In this document: one piece after another, positions 16,589-24,933 of the stretch
Position numbering within the stretch: position 1 is the stretch's first letter
Layout of the letters: each line of letters begins with the position of its first letter
NCBI GenBank assembly: GCA_017397645.1
Contig: JAFQIE010000046.1
Location: 1-47,214, forward strand
DNA length: 47,214 nt
DNA from: Lachnospiraceae bacterium
GTDB taxonomy: Bacteria; Bacillota; Clostridia; Lachnospirales; Lachnospiraceae
Direction of reading: 5' to 3'
Notes under the pieces: model-generated
Seen by the model: the letters and a program-made list of their open reading frames with translations, nothing else
Databases searched by the model: none
Told to the model about the DNA's origin: nothing
Made by a program: the position numbers and the translations under genes

Positions 16589-18244
16589 ATGATTACAGTT
16601 ACGGTTCGGGGAAAAGAGTTTCAGGTGGAGCAAGGCACCACATTTGAATCCATTGCCGCGCAGGTGGCGCAGGACTATGACGGAATGATAGCCGTAGCCG
16701 TGGCAAATGGAAAAATCCGGGAACTCTTTAAAAAGGTGGTGAAGAATTGTGAGGTGGATTTCTTCACGCTGAAAGATGATGTGGGACATAAAACCTATGT
16801 CCGCACAGCTCTGATGCTTTTTTTGAAAGCAGCAAATGATGTCTATGGTTTACAGGAAGCCATCCACAGCAAGGTGGAGTTTACCATTGGCAGAGGTACC
16901 TATATCAAAGTGCCGGATAACATTAAGGTGGATGAACAGGCGGCAGAACATATCAAAAAGCGCATGCAGGATTTGGTGGCTATGAATGTTCCTTTTAAGA
17001 AGAGGTCCTATCCCATGGACGAAGCCATGGAATTATTTGCTTCCAAAGGAATGGAAGATAAGACAGGGCTGTTTAAATATCGTCGCAGTTCTTTTGTAAA
17101 TATTTACGAGATAGAAGGATATTATGATTATTACTATGGATATATGTTGCCTCACGCAGGGTATCTGAAGTGGTTTGACGTACTTCCCTATGAAAAGGGA
17201 TTCCTTTTGATGCTACCATCTAAAAAACAGCCGGATGTATTGGAGCAATTTACAGAACGGCGGAAACTGTTTGAGACCTTACAAGAGGCAGATTTATGGG
17301 GTGAAAAAATCGGCATTCAAACGGCTGCCGGATTAAATGACGAAATTTGCTTTGGGTCCATGAATGATTTGATTTTGATTCAGGAGGCAGACCAAGAGAG
17401 AAGAATCGGTGAGATTGCCAAAGACATCATCGGTCGGGGAAATGTAAAATTTATTATGATTGCAGGACCTTCTTCTTCCGGAAAGACCACATTTTCACAC
17501 AGATTGTCTATACAGTTGCGGACTATGGGGAAGACCCCACACCCGATAGCGCTGGATGATTACTTTATCAACCGTGATCAAACCCCCAGAGACGAAAATG
17601 GCAATATGAACTTCGAGTGTCTGGAAGCACTGGATGTAAAGCAGTTTAACGAAGATATGGTGAAACTTCTGGACGGGGAAAAAGTGGAGTTGCCCACTTA
17701 TAATTTCAAGACAGGGAAAAGAGAGTATCGGGGAAATTACAAGCAATTAGGAAAGGACGATATTCTCGTCATTGAAGGAATTCACGGCTTGAACCCTAAA
17801 ATGAGTTATGCTCTTCCGGAGGAAAGCAAATACAAGGTGTATATCAGTGCATTGACGACTTTGAATATCGATGCGCACAATCGGATTCCGACTACAGATG
17901 GCCGCCTGTTGCGCAGAATGGTTCGGGACAACAGAACCCGCGGTACGAATCCCCAGGGAACTATCCGGATGTGGCCCTCCGTACGCAGGGGTGAGGAAGA
18001 GAATATCTTCCCCTTCCAGGAAGATGCGGATGCGATGTTTAATTCGGCCCTCATCTACGAGTTGGCAGTGTTGAAGCCCTATGCGGAGCCACTGTTATAT
18101 CAGGTCCCTAAAGATTCGCCGGAATACTATGAGGCAAAGAGACTTTTGAAGTTTTTAGAGTATTTCTTGGCTGTTCCCAGTGAGAGCCTGCCCAATCACT
18201 CGATTTGTAGGGAGTTTGTGGGAGGAAGCTGTTTCGGTGCGTAA
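16589..18244 (+). CDS. nucleoside (uridine-type) kinase with TGS and ThrRS-like N-terminal domains
   Basis: The 551-residue protein starts with a TGS-like domain (1-60). A segment resembling the second additional domain of threonyl-tRNA synthetase follows (about 65-230), and then a P-loop kinase domain with GPSSSGKTT at 293-301 and the uridine kinase-like LDDYFINRDQTPRDENG. It most likely phosphorylates a pyrimidine nucleoside using ATP. The fusion of translation-enzyme-like domains to a kinase is a known clostridial arrangement, but the role of the N-terminal half is unclear. It lies 39 bases after trmK and could be the operon's last gene. Confidence 0.85.
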   Translation: MITVTVRGKEFQVEQGTTFESIAAQVAQDYDGMIAVAVANGKIRELFKKVVKNCEVDFFTLKDDVGHKTYVRTALMLFLKAANDVYGLQEAIHSKVEFTIGRGTYIKVPDNIKVDEQAAEHIKKRMQDLVAMNVPFKKRSYPMDEAMELFASKGMEDKTGLFKYRRSSFVNIYEIEGYYDYYYGYMLPHAGYLKWFDVLPYEKGFLLMLPSKKQPDVLEQFTERRKLFETLQEADLWGEKIGIQTAAGLNDEICFGSMNDLILIQEADQERRIGEIAKDIIGRGNVKFIMIAGPSSSGKTTFSHRLSIQLRTMGKTPHPIALDDYFINRDQTPRDENGNMNFECLEALDVKQFNEDMVKLLDGEKVELPTYNFKTGKREYRGNYKQLGKDDILVIEGIHGLNPKMSYALPEESKYKVYISALTTLNIDAHNRIPTTDGRLLRRMVRDNRTRGTNPQGTIRMWPSVRRGEEENIFPFQEDADAMFNSALIYELAVLKPYAEPLLYQVPKDSPEYYEAKRLLKFLEYFLAVPSESLPNHSICREFVGGSCFGA

Positions 18245-18297
18245 GGGGTAAATGCCGTGCACGTCGAAGGAAATATTGGGCGTGTAAGAGAAAAAAC

Positions 18298-18326
18298 TTG
18301 CAAAAGTAGAACGATATGAATATAAT
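18298..18326 (+). promoter_or_regulatory. promoter for rnpB
   Basis: TTGCAA (18298-18303) and a perfect TATAAT (18321-18326) are separated by 17 bases, placing +1 at about the first base of the RNA. Confidence 0.85.
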
Positions 18327-18334
18327 ACCCAAGT

Positions 18335-18667
18335 GAGTAAGACAAATGTTCGCGGCTGTAGCAATACAGGTGAGGAAAGTCCGGGCTTCGCAGGGCAGGA
18401 TGCCGGATAACGTCCGGTGGAGGCGACTCCAAGGATAGTGCAACAGAAATATACAGCCACTTTTGTGGTAATGGTGGAAGGGCAGTGTAAGAGACTACCG
18501 CCTGGCCGGTAACGGGCAGGGCATATGTAAACCCCATCCGAAGCAAGACCAAATAGAAAGCCATAGGTCGGCCCGGCCTGCTTTCAGGTAGGTTGCTTGA
18601 CGCGATTGGTAACAATCGTGCTAGATAGATGAACATTCACGACATAACCCGGCTTATCGTTTTGCTC
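18335..18667 (+). ncRNA. rnpB: RNase P RNA, bacterial type A
   Basis: This is the catalytic RNA that trims tRNA 5' leaders. Conserved segments visible are GAGGAAAGTCCGGGCT (about 18371-18386), the P4-side block ACCCCATCCGAAGCAAGACC (about 18531-18550), and the 3' block ATAACCCGGCTTATCG. The ends GAGTAAGAC (18335-18343) and GTTTTGCTC (18659-18667) pair over nine bases to form P1. The overall layout fits type A, as expected for Clostridia. It has its own promoter and terminator. Confidence 0.95.
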
Positions 18668-18671
18668 ATTT

Positions 18672-18703
18672 AAAAAACTTCCGTGATGAATCGGAAGTTT
18701 TTT
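18672..18703 (+). terminator. intrinsic terminator of rnpB
   Basis: AAAAAACTTCCG (18672-18683) pairs with CGGAAGTTTTTT (18692-18703) around an eight-base loop. The T-rich side serves as the tail. Confidence 0.92.
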
Positions 18704-18749
18704 CTTGTTATGCGGACAAAAAAGGGGCTAGATGGCAGTGAATTACCGA

Positions 18750-18779
18750 TTGCAAACAAGGTGATTACTGTGTTATAAT
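18750..18779 (+). promoter_or_regulatory. putative promoter for the MATE transporter gene
   Basis: TTGCAA (18750-18755) and TATAAT (18774-18779) are separated by 18 bases, about 40 bases upstream of the start codon. Confidence 0.6.
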
Positions 18780-18817
18780 ACCTCTTGCTTTGAAAATCAA
18801 TTATCGGAGAAAAACGA

Positions 18818-20233
18818 ATGACATTCATTGGAAATGTATGGAAAAAGATTAAAAAACTATTTGAACCCACAGATATGACTGTGGGAACCCCTTGGAAGAG
18901 CATTGCTCTGTTTGCCGTACCCATGATCATCGGTAATATTGCCCAGCAGTTGTATAGTACCGTGGACAGCATAGTGGTAGGTAAATACATTGGTGACAAT
19001 GCGTTGGCTGCGGTGGGAAGTGCGACTCCTATCGTGACTTTATTGATGGTCCTGTTTGTGGGTATTTCTGCGGGTTCAACCATTATGGTATCCCAGTATT
19101 TTGGCGCTAAGTCGAGAGAGGATTTGTCTCACACCATAGGCACCAGTATCGTGCTGATTGGAGTGGTATCTTTGGCTATGATGGTATTGTTGCCCGGATT
19201 GGCACGTCCGATGCTGGAACTCTTGGATACCCCCGTTACGATTATAGATGATTGCGAGATGTATCTGAAAGTGAGCATTTGGGGTATTGCCGGCATGGGA
19301 TTTTATAATATCCTGACCGGTGTTTTGCGTGGAATGGGCGATACCTTCTCTGCTTTGATCTATCTGCTGATAGCGGCAGCCATCAATGTGGTGTTGGATA
19401 TATGGTTTGTAGCCGGTTTAGGAATGGGTGTGTGGGGCGTTGCGTTGGCAACAGTCATTGCCCAGATTATTTCGGCGTCTCTTTGCCTGGTGAAGCTTTT
19501 GCGGATGAGAGAGGTGTTTGACCTTGGCAGGGAACAATTGAAACTGTCCCGTAAGTATACAGGTCAACTTGTGAAACTTGGTTTGCCTTCAGGTATTACC
19601 CAAGCCATTATGTCCGCAGCTATGATTACGGTGCAGGCGCTCACCAATAGTTTTGGAGAACAATTCATTGCGGCCAATGTTATCGTCATGAGAGTGGATG
19701 GTTTTGCCATGATGCCTAATTTCTCTTTTGGTATGGCGATGACCACTTATGCCGGACAGAATGTGGGGGCGAAGAAATACGACAGGGTAAAATCCGGCGC
19801 CAAGCAGGGTACTATCATGGCGGTAGGTTGTGCGGTGGTGATTACCACAGCGATTCTTTTCTTTGGAAAGTATTTGATGGAAATCTTTACAGATACGCCG
19901 GAACTGGTAGACCTTAGTGTTTACATTATGAGGATTTTGGCGGTTGGATATATTGCAGTGGCTGTCAACCAAAGTCTCTCCGGCGTGATGCGAGGTGTTG
20001 GTGATACGGTAACCCCTATGTGGATTGCGATGATTCAAACGGTTATCATCCGTATTCCTATTGCGTATGGTATATCCTATCTTACGAGAACACCGGAACT
20101 TCCCACAGGAAGGTTCGAGTGTGTACACATATCCTTATTGATTGCCTGGATTATGGGAGCCGTGTTGACATGTGTATTCTATAAATTCGGCAAATGGAAA
20201 AAAACTATGAATATGGAAAGAAGTAAGGCGTGA
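18818..20233 (+). CDS. MATE family multidrug/metabolite exporter
   Basis: The 471-residue membrane protein has the twelve-helix MATE layout in two homologous halves. The first half opens with WKSIALFAVPMIIGNIAQQLYSTVDSIVVGKYIG, and GVLRGMGDT (about 168-176) is repeated in the second half as GVMRGVGDT (about 388-396). MATE proteins export cationic compounds in exchange for sodium or protons; the substrate here is unknown. The ATG follows GGAGAAAAACGA. It has its own promoter and ends in a hairpin shared with the converging typA gene. Confidence 0.92.
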   Translation: MTFIGNVWKKIKKLFEPTDMTVGTPWKSIALFAVPMIIGNIAQQLYSTVDSIVVGKYIGDNALAAVGSATPIVTLLMVLFVGISAGSTIMVSQYFGAKSREDLSHTIGTSIVLIGVVSLAMMVLLPGLARPMLELLDTPVTIIDDCEMYLKVSIWGIAGMGFYNILTGVLRGMGDTFSALIYLLIAAAINVVLDIWFVAGLGMGVWGVALATVIAQIISASLCLVKLLRMREVFDLGREQLKLSRKYTGQLVKLGLPSGITQAIMSAAMITVQALTNSFGEQFIAANVIVMRVDGFAMMPNFSFGMAMTTYAGQNVGAKKYDRVKSGAKQGTIMAVGCAVVITTAILFFGKYLMEIFTDTPELVDLSVYIMRILAVGYIAVAVNQSLSGVMRGVGDTVTPMWIAMIQTVIIRIPIAYGISYLTRTPELPTGRFECVHISLLIAWIMGAVLTCVFYKFGKWKKTMNMERSKA

Positions 20234-20243
20234 TGCCTTACTT
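20221..20243. terminator. shared bidirectional hairpin between the MATE gene and typA
   Basis: AAGTAAGGC (20221-20229) pairs perfectly with GCCTTACTT (20235-20243) around a five-base loop. It overlaps the MATE stop codon and lies just past the typA stop. The T-runs on both sides are weak. Confidence 0.55.
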
Positions 20244-20250
20244 CCTTCTG

Positions 20251-22089
20251 TTAATTCTTGCCCTTCATAGCGGCGCGCTTGCGCAGCGTGGGGTCTAATA
20301 TTTTCTTTCTGATTCTTAAATGGGAGGGAGTCACCTCCAACAATTCATCGGTATCGATAAAATCTAAAGATTGCTCCAGGGATAGAATCCGGGGAGGTAC
20401 CAGCCGAAGTGCTTCGTCAGCACTGGAAGAACGGGTATTTGTCAACTGTTTCTTTTTACACACATTTACCTCGATATCCTCGCTGCGACCGGTTTGCCCG
20501 ACCACCATACCGGCATATACCTTTTCGCCGGGGGAGATGAAAAGGGTACCGCGTTCTTGGGCGTTGAACAATCCGTATGTGATGGCTTCCCCGGCTTCGA
20601 ATGCAATGAGCGAGCCTTGCTTACGGTATTGAATATCGCCCTTATAGGGAGCGTATCCGTCAAATATGGTGTTCATGATACCATTTCCTTTGGTGTCTGT
20701 CATAAACTCGCCGCGATAGCCAATGAGACCTCTGGAAGGGATGGAGAATTCCAAGCGGGTATAGGTGCCGCCGGAGATACTGCCCATGTTGCGTAGTTCT
20801 CCCTTTCGTAGTCCCAGTTTTTCAATGACTGCACCGGAGAACTCGCTGGGAACGTCGATATAGGCCAGTTCCATGGGTTCCGTTCTTTTCCCGTTTTCAT
20901 CAAGGCGATAGAGTACCTCTGCTTTACTTACGGCAAATTCATAGCCCTCCCGTCGCATATTTTCGATTAGCACTGACAAATGCAATTCACCGCGTCCGGA
21001 AACCTTAAAGCACTCTGTGGTGTCTGTTTCTTCCACACGCAGGGAAACATCCGTGTTTAATTCGCGGAACAGACGGTCGCGGATATGGCGGCTGGTCACA
21101 TATTTTCCTTCTTGTCCTGCCAGGGGGGAATCGTTGACCATGAAATGCATAGCAATGGTAGGTTCACTAATTTTTTGGAAAGGGATAGGGATGCAATTGG
21201 TGGGAGAGCAGAGTGTATCGCCAATACGGATATCTGCGATGCCGGAGATGGCTACGATGGAACCAATGCCGGCTTCCTTCACTTCTACCTTATTCAGTCC
21301 GTCAAACTCGTAGAGTTTGCTTACCTTGACCTTAATCTGTTTCTCGGGGTCGTGGTGGTTGCATATGATGACTTCCTGGTTCACGCTGATACTGCCGTTG
21401 TCCACCTTGCCAACGCCAATCCGACCTACATATTCATTGTAGTCGATGGTACTGATGAGTACTTGGGTACCTGCGTCAGGGTCTCCTTCCGGAGCGGGAA
21501 TGTAGTCTAATATGGTCTCGAACAAAGGCTCCATATTCACACCGAATTCGTGAGCGTCCATGGAGGCAATGCCGGATCTGGCGGATGTAAATACGAAGGG
21601 ACAGTCTAATTGCGCATCGTCAGCATCCAGTTCCAAAAACAGTTCCAACACTTCGTCTACCACTTCCTCCGGACGGGCTTCCGGGCGGTCGATTTTATTG
21701 ATACAAACGATGACGGGTAGCTTTAGTTCTAAAGCCTTTCGTAGGACAAATTTAGTCTGCGGCATGGCACCTTCGAAGGCGTCTACCACCAGAATAACAC
21801 CATTGACCATTTTAAGGACACGTTCCACTTCGCCGCCAAAATCTGCGTGTCCGGGCGTGTCGATGATATTGATTTTTGTGTTCTTATACATGACTGCTGT
21901 GTTCTTGGAGAGAATGGTGATTCCTCTTTCCCGCTCGATATCATTGGAGTCCATGACGCGTTCCGCCACATCCTGTCCTGCACGGAATACGCCGCTTTGC
22001 TTCAGCAGTTCATCTACCAAGGTGGTCTTGCCGTGATCTACATGGGCAATAATCGCTACATTTCTGATTTCTTCTCTTTTTTGCTTCAT
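20251..22089 (-). CDS. typA: BipA/TypA ribosome-binding translational GTPase
   Basis: The 612-residue GTPase binds the ribosome and aids 50S assembly under stress in studied species. G motifs are AHVDHGKTT (15-23), RERGIT (53-58), DTPGH (77-81) and NKID near 133. EF-G-like domains III and V and a BipA-specific C-terminal domain (TRSSSADEALRLVPP) follow. The start at 22089 is chosen because GGAGGAGAGA lies upstream and the protein then begins MKQKREEIRN, as in relatives; a longer frame to 22149 adds 20 unsupported residues. Transcribed leftward. Confidence 0.95.
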   Translation of the reverse strand: MKQKREEIRNVAIIAHVDHGKTTLVDELLKQSGVFRAGQDVAERVMDSNDIERERGITILSKNTAVMYKNTKINIIDTPGHADFGGEVERVLKMVNGVILVVDAFEGAMPQTKFVLRKALELKLPVIVCINKIDRPEARPEEVVDEVLELFLELDADDAQLDCPFVFTSARSGIASMDAHEFGVNMEPLFETILDYIPAPEGDPDAGTQVLISTIDYNEYVGRIGVGKVDNGSISVNQEVIICNHHDPEKQIKVKVSKLYEFDGLNKVEVKEAGIGSIVAISGIADIRIGDTLCSPTNCIPIPFQKISEPTIAMHFMVNDSPLAGQEGKYVTSRHIRDRLFRELNTDVSLRVEETDTTECFKVSGRGELHLSVLIENMRREGYEFAVSKAEVLYRLDENGKRTEPMELAYIDVPSEFSGAVIEKLGLRKGELRNMGSISGGTYTRLEFSIPSRGLIGYRGEFMTDTKGNGIMNTIFDGYAPYKGDIQYRKQGSLIAFEAGEAITYGLFNAQERGTLFISPGEKVYAGMVVGQTGRSEDIEVNVCKKKQLTNTRSSSADEALRLVPPRILSLEQSLDFIDTDELLEVTPSHLRIRKKILDPTLRKRAAMKGKN

Positions 22090-22162
22090 AAAACAATCTC
22101 TCCTCCAACGAATTGTCGGCATTTGTCGATAAAATCTTTTTTCATTCATTCAAAACTGTATC

Positions 22163-22191
22163 AGTATAGCACCAATCCCCTTTGTTAGCAA
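22163..22191 (-). promoter_or_regulatory. promoter for typA
   Basis: Read on the minus strand, TTGCTA (22191-22186) and TATACT (22168-22163) are separated by 17 bases. Confidence 0.75.
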
Positions 22192-22408
22192 GGAAAACAG
22201 TGGTTTTTTCACCATTTCATACACGTTTCGGAATCTGTCGAATGTCGGAGAAATGCTCCGAAAACCGTGGAAAATGGGCAAAAAACCACGATGGATTTAA
22301 ATTCTCTTTTTAGAGAAAGTATTGTATAAATAGTATTGTCCTCCCGTGGGGGAATTCATGGGCGGAATATTACCGGAAAAAGTCTTAAATTAAGAAGGGA
22401 GAACGAAA
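22192..22408. other. intergenic region between typA and the SSB-like gene
   Basis: No reading frame is supported. Small inverted repeats are TCGGAG/CTCCGA near 22245-22261 and CGTGG/CCACG near 22266-22290. TGTCGAA at 22236-22242 matches the core of a Spo0A box, but one seven-base match is weak. The rightward promoter is not clear; TAGTAT at 22331-22336 is a possible -10. The ribosome binding site AGAAGGGAGAACG directly precedes the next gene. Confidence 0.5.
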
Positions 22409-23059
22409 ATGACAGATAAGGTAATTGAAAACAATCAGGTAACGGTAATGGGAGAGGTAATCAGTGGATTTACCTTTAGCCACGATATTTTTGGAGAGGG
22501 ATTCTACATGATGAGTGTGAGCTGTAAAAGGCTCAGTGAAAGCTATGATGTGATTCCTGTAATGGTGTCAGAGCGTCTGTTGGACGTGAGTCGTGACTAT
22601 GTGGGAGAGTTGGTGTGTATTCATGGCCAGTTCAGATCCTATAACCGGCATGAAGAACGAAAGAACAAATTGGTATTATCTGTATTTGCCAGAGAAATTC
22701 ATTTTATTGAGGAGCTGGAGGAAAGTTCCAAAACCAATCAAATCTTCTTGGATGGATATATTTGTAAAGAACCGATATACCGGAAAACGCCGCTGGGAAG
22801 GGAAATTGCAGATTTGTTGTTGGCGGTAAACCGTCCCTACGGGAAGTCGGATTATATTCCCTGTATCTGCTGGGGAAGAAATGCCAGATACTCGGGCAAC
22901 TTCAAAGTAGGAGACCGATGCGCTGTCTGGGGAAGAATTCAAAGCAGAGAGTATATGAAGAAATTGGATGACGAAAATGTGGAAAAAAGAGTGGCGTTCG
23001 AGGTGTCTGTCAGCAAACTGGAATTGACTGACCGAATTGGAGCGTTAGATGACAACTAA
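22409..23059 (+). CDS. single-stranded DNA-binding protein-like, two OB-folds
   Basis: The 216-residue protein looks like two SSB-type OB-fold modules in tandem. The first spans about 8-105 (VTVMGEVISGFTFSH ... VCIHGQFRSYN). The second spans about 110-210 (NQIFLDGYICKEPIYRKTPLGREIADLLLAV ... CAVWGRIQSREY) and is the clearer SSB match. Canonical SSB has one OB-fold and an acidic DDIPF-like tail; here the end is only mildly acidic (ALDDN). It probably binds single-stranded DNA, perhaps alongside a standard SSB elsewhere. The function is inferred from the fold. Confidence 0.7.
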   Translation: MTDKVIENNQVTVMGEVISGFTFSHDIFGEGFYMMSVSCKRLSESYDVIPVMVSERLLDVSRDYVGELVCIHGQFRSYNRHEERKNKLVLSVFAREIHFIEELEESSKTNQIFLDGYICKEPIYRKTPLGREIADLLLAVNRPYGKSDYIPCICWGRNARYSGNFKVGDRCAVWGRIQSREYMKKLDDENVEKRVAFEVSVSKLELTDRIGALDDN

Positions 23060-23094
23060 ACACGCTTTTTGACAGGTCAATCTTACATAAATCC

Positions 23095-23123
23095 TTGACA
23101 GTGCCGATAGATAATGCTATATT
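23095..23123 (+). promoter_or_regulatory. strong promoter for dapA
   Basis: A perfect TTGACA (23095-23100) and TATATT (23118-23123) are separated by 17 bases. A near-palindrome, GGTTGATATCGACC (23130-23143), lies at about +1 to +15 and could be an operator. Confidence 0.85.
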
Positions 23124-23159
23124 TTTTATGGTTGATATCGACCTTAAGGAGGCAGAAAA

Positions 23160-24044
23160 ATGGCAATTTATAAGGGCGCAGGTGTGGCGATTGTAACACC
23201 TATGTTTCAGGATGGAACAGTGAACTATGAAAAGTTTGCTGAATTGATTGAATTTCAGATTGCAAATAAGACCGATGCAATCATTGTGTGCGGTACCACA
23301 GGCGAGTCCTCAACCCTCACCAATGAAGAGCATTTGGATGTTATCAGATATTGTGTTAAAGTAGTAGCCGGCAGAATCCCTGTCATCGCAGGTACAGGTT
23401 CCAATTGTACGGAATCTGCCATCTACCTGTCTACAGAAGCAGAAAAAGCAGGGGTTGACGGACTTTTGTTGGTAACTCCTTACTACAACAAAGCTACCCA
23501 GAACGGATTGTATGCACATTTCAAGGCCGTGGCTGATTCTGTGAAGGTGCCTATTATCCTTTACAACGTACCATCCAGAACAGGTTGTAATATCCAGCCT
23601 GAAACAGTGGTTAGACTGTGTAAGGATGTGGAGAACATCGTGGGTGTGAAGGAAGCCAGCGGCAACATCAGTCAGATTGCACATTTGGCAGCACTTGCCA
23701 AGGGTTGCGTGGATATATACTCAGGAAATGACGATCAGATTGTACCTATTATGTCTTTGGGTGGTATCGGTGTTATTTCCGTACTTTCCAACGTAGCACC
23801 GCTTCAGACACATGAGATTTGTCAGAAGTACTTCGATGGGGACGTGCAGGAAAGTACCCGCATGCAGTTGGAAGCCATTGATTTGGTGAATGCACTGTTC
23901 TGCGAAGTGAATCCCATTCCTGTGAAGGCTGCATTGAACCTGATGGGTATGGAAGCCGGTACGCTGAGAAGACCTTTGACAGATATGGAACCTGCCAATG
24001 TGGTCCGGTTAGAGAAGGCGATGAAGGAATACGGTATTTTATAA
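23160..24044 (+). CDS. dapA: 4-hydroxy-tetrahydrodipicolinate synthase
   Basis: The 294-residue TIM-barrel aldolase condenses pyruvate with aspartate semialdehyde in the lysine/diaminopimelate pathway. The Schiff-base lysine is K164 in GVKEASG, the catalytic tyrosine is Y135 in LYNVPSRTG, and the pyruvate-binding GTTGES is at 45-50. AAGGAGGCAGAAAAA precedes the ATG. dapB follows 63 bases downstream, with a hairpin between them. Confidence 0.97.
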   Translation: MAIYKGAGVAIVTPMFQDGTVNYEKFAELIEFQIANKTDAIIVCGTTGESSTLTNEEHLDVIRYCVKVVAGRIPVIAGTGSNCTESAIYLSTEAEKAGVDGLLLVTPYYNKATQNGLYAHFKAVADSVKVPIILYNVPSRTGCNIQPETVVRLCKDVENIVGVKEASGNISQIAHLAALAKGCVDIYSGNDDQIVPIMSLGGIGVISVLSNVAPLQTHEICQKYFDGDVQESTRMQLEAIDLVNALFCEVNPIPVKAALNLMGMEAGTLRRPLTDMEPANVVRLEKAMKEYGIL

Positions 24045-24060
24045 AAGTGACCAAATACGT

Positions 24061-24086
24061 CCCACCCTGTATCAGGGGTGGGATTT
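24061..24086 (+). terminator. hairpin between dapA and dapB (possible attenuator)
   Basis: CCCACCC (24061-24067) pairs with GGGTGGG (24076-24082), followed by ATTTT. The T-run is short, so it may terminate only partly and set the dapA:dapB ratio. Confidence 0.6.
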
Positions 24087-24107
24087 TGGCAAATAAGGAG
24101 GATGAAA

Positions 24108-24863
24108 ATGATTCGTATTATCATGCATGGATGCAACGGTAAAATGGGACAGGTCATTACCGAATTGCTGAAGGAAGACAAGGAAGCCTGTATCGTGGCA
24201 GGTATTGATGCCGTTGATTTCGGTAAGAATACATATCCTGTATTTACAAATATTAATGATTGTGACGTGGAAGCAGATTGTCTCATTGATTTTTCTGTAG
24301 CAAAAGCAGTAGATGCCTGCTTGGATTATTGCTTGGTAAAACAGCTTCCCTGTGTGCTTTGCACTACCGGCTTAAGTGCGCAGCAGTTGGAAAAGGTTGA
24401 GGAAACTGCGAAAGGTGTGGCGGTGTTAAAGTCTGCAAACATGTCTTTGGGTATCAATCTTTTGATGAAATTGTTGAAGGATGCAGCTAACGTTTTGGCG
24501 CCCGCAGGCTATGATATGGAAATTGTAGAAAAACACCATCGTCTCAAGGTGGATGCACCCAGTGGTACAGCATTGGCTTTGGCAGATTCCATCAACGAAG
24601 AGTTTGACGGTGCATACACTTATGTATACGATAGAAGCGATAGACGTCAGATGCGACCTGACAAGGAAATCGGCATCAGTGCAATTCGCGGTGGCACCAT
24701 TGTGGGTGAGCACGATGTGATTTTTGCGGGAACTGACGAAGTGATTACCTTTTCGCATACCGCGTACAGCAAGGCTATTTTCGCAAAGGGAGCTATTGCA
24801 GCAGCAAAGTTTTTGGCAGGCAAGGGTGCCGGACGCTATGATATGAGTGATGTGATTGGGTAG
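24108..24863 (+). CDS. dapB: 4-hydroxy-tetrahydrodipicolinate reductase
   Basis: The 251-residue enzyme reduces the DapA product with NAD(P)H. The nucleotide-binding motif is HGCNGKMG (7-14). The DapB signature EKHHRLKVDAPSGTA spans 141-155, with the catalytic His and Lys visible. ATG 24108 is chosen because AAGGAGG ends six bases upstream; an in-frame GTG at 24078 lies inside the preceding hairpin and is unlikely. It is the second gene of the dapA-dapB unit. Confidence 0.96.
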   Translation: MIRIIMHGCNGKMGQVITELLKEDKEACIVAGIDAVDFGKNTYPVFTNINDCDVEADCLIDFSVAKAVDACLDYCLVKQLPCVLCTTGLSAQQLEKVEETAKGVAVLKSANMSLGINLLMKLLKDAANVLAPAGYDMEIVEKHHRLKVDAPSGTALALADSINEEFDGAYTYVYDRSDRRQMRPDKEIGISAIRGGTIVGEHDVIFAGTDEVITFSHTAYSKAIFAKGAIAAAKFLAGKGAGRYDMSDVIG

Positions 24864-24900
24864 TTGGTTGTAAAACAGAGGATTTAGGGAAAATCAAAAT

Positions 24901-24924
24901 GGCGTCGGCTTTTACGCCAACGCC
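24901..24924 (-). terminator. terminator of the repeat lipoprotein gene
   Basis: GGCGTCGGC (24901-24909) pairs with GCCAACGCC (24916-24924) with one G-T pair. Read leftward it is followed by ATTTTGATTTT. It may also stop rightward dapB transcription. Confidence 0.7.
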
Positions 24925-24933
24925 ATGAGAAAA

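Noticed and set aside
18108-18636. Leftward open frames of 101-146 codons across rnpB
   Set aside because: They run antisense to the end of the nucleoside kinase gene and to RNase P RNA, have no ribosome binding site and no recognisable domain.
20258-22188. Several rightward open frames of 98-158 codons opposite typA
   Set aside because: They are antisense to an unmistakable BipA GTPase and have no start signals.
24078-24107. GTG start extending DapB by ten residues
   Set aside because: It lies inside the intergenic hairpin, and AAGGAGG is placed ideally for ATG 24108.
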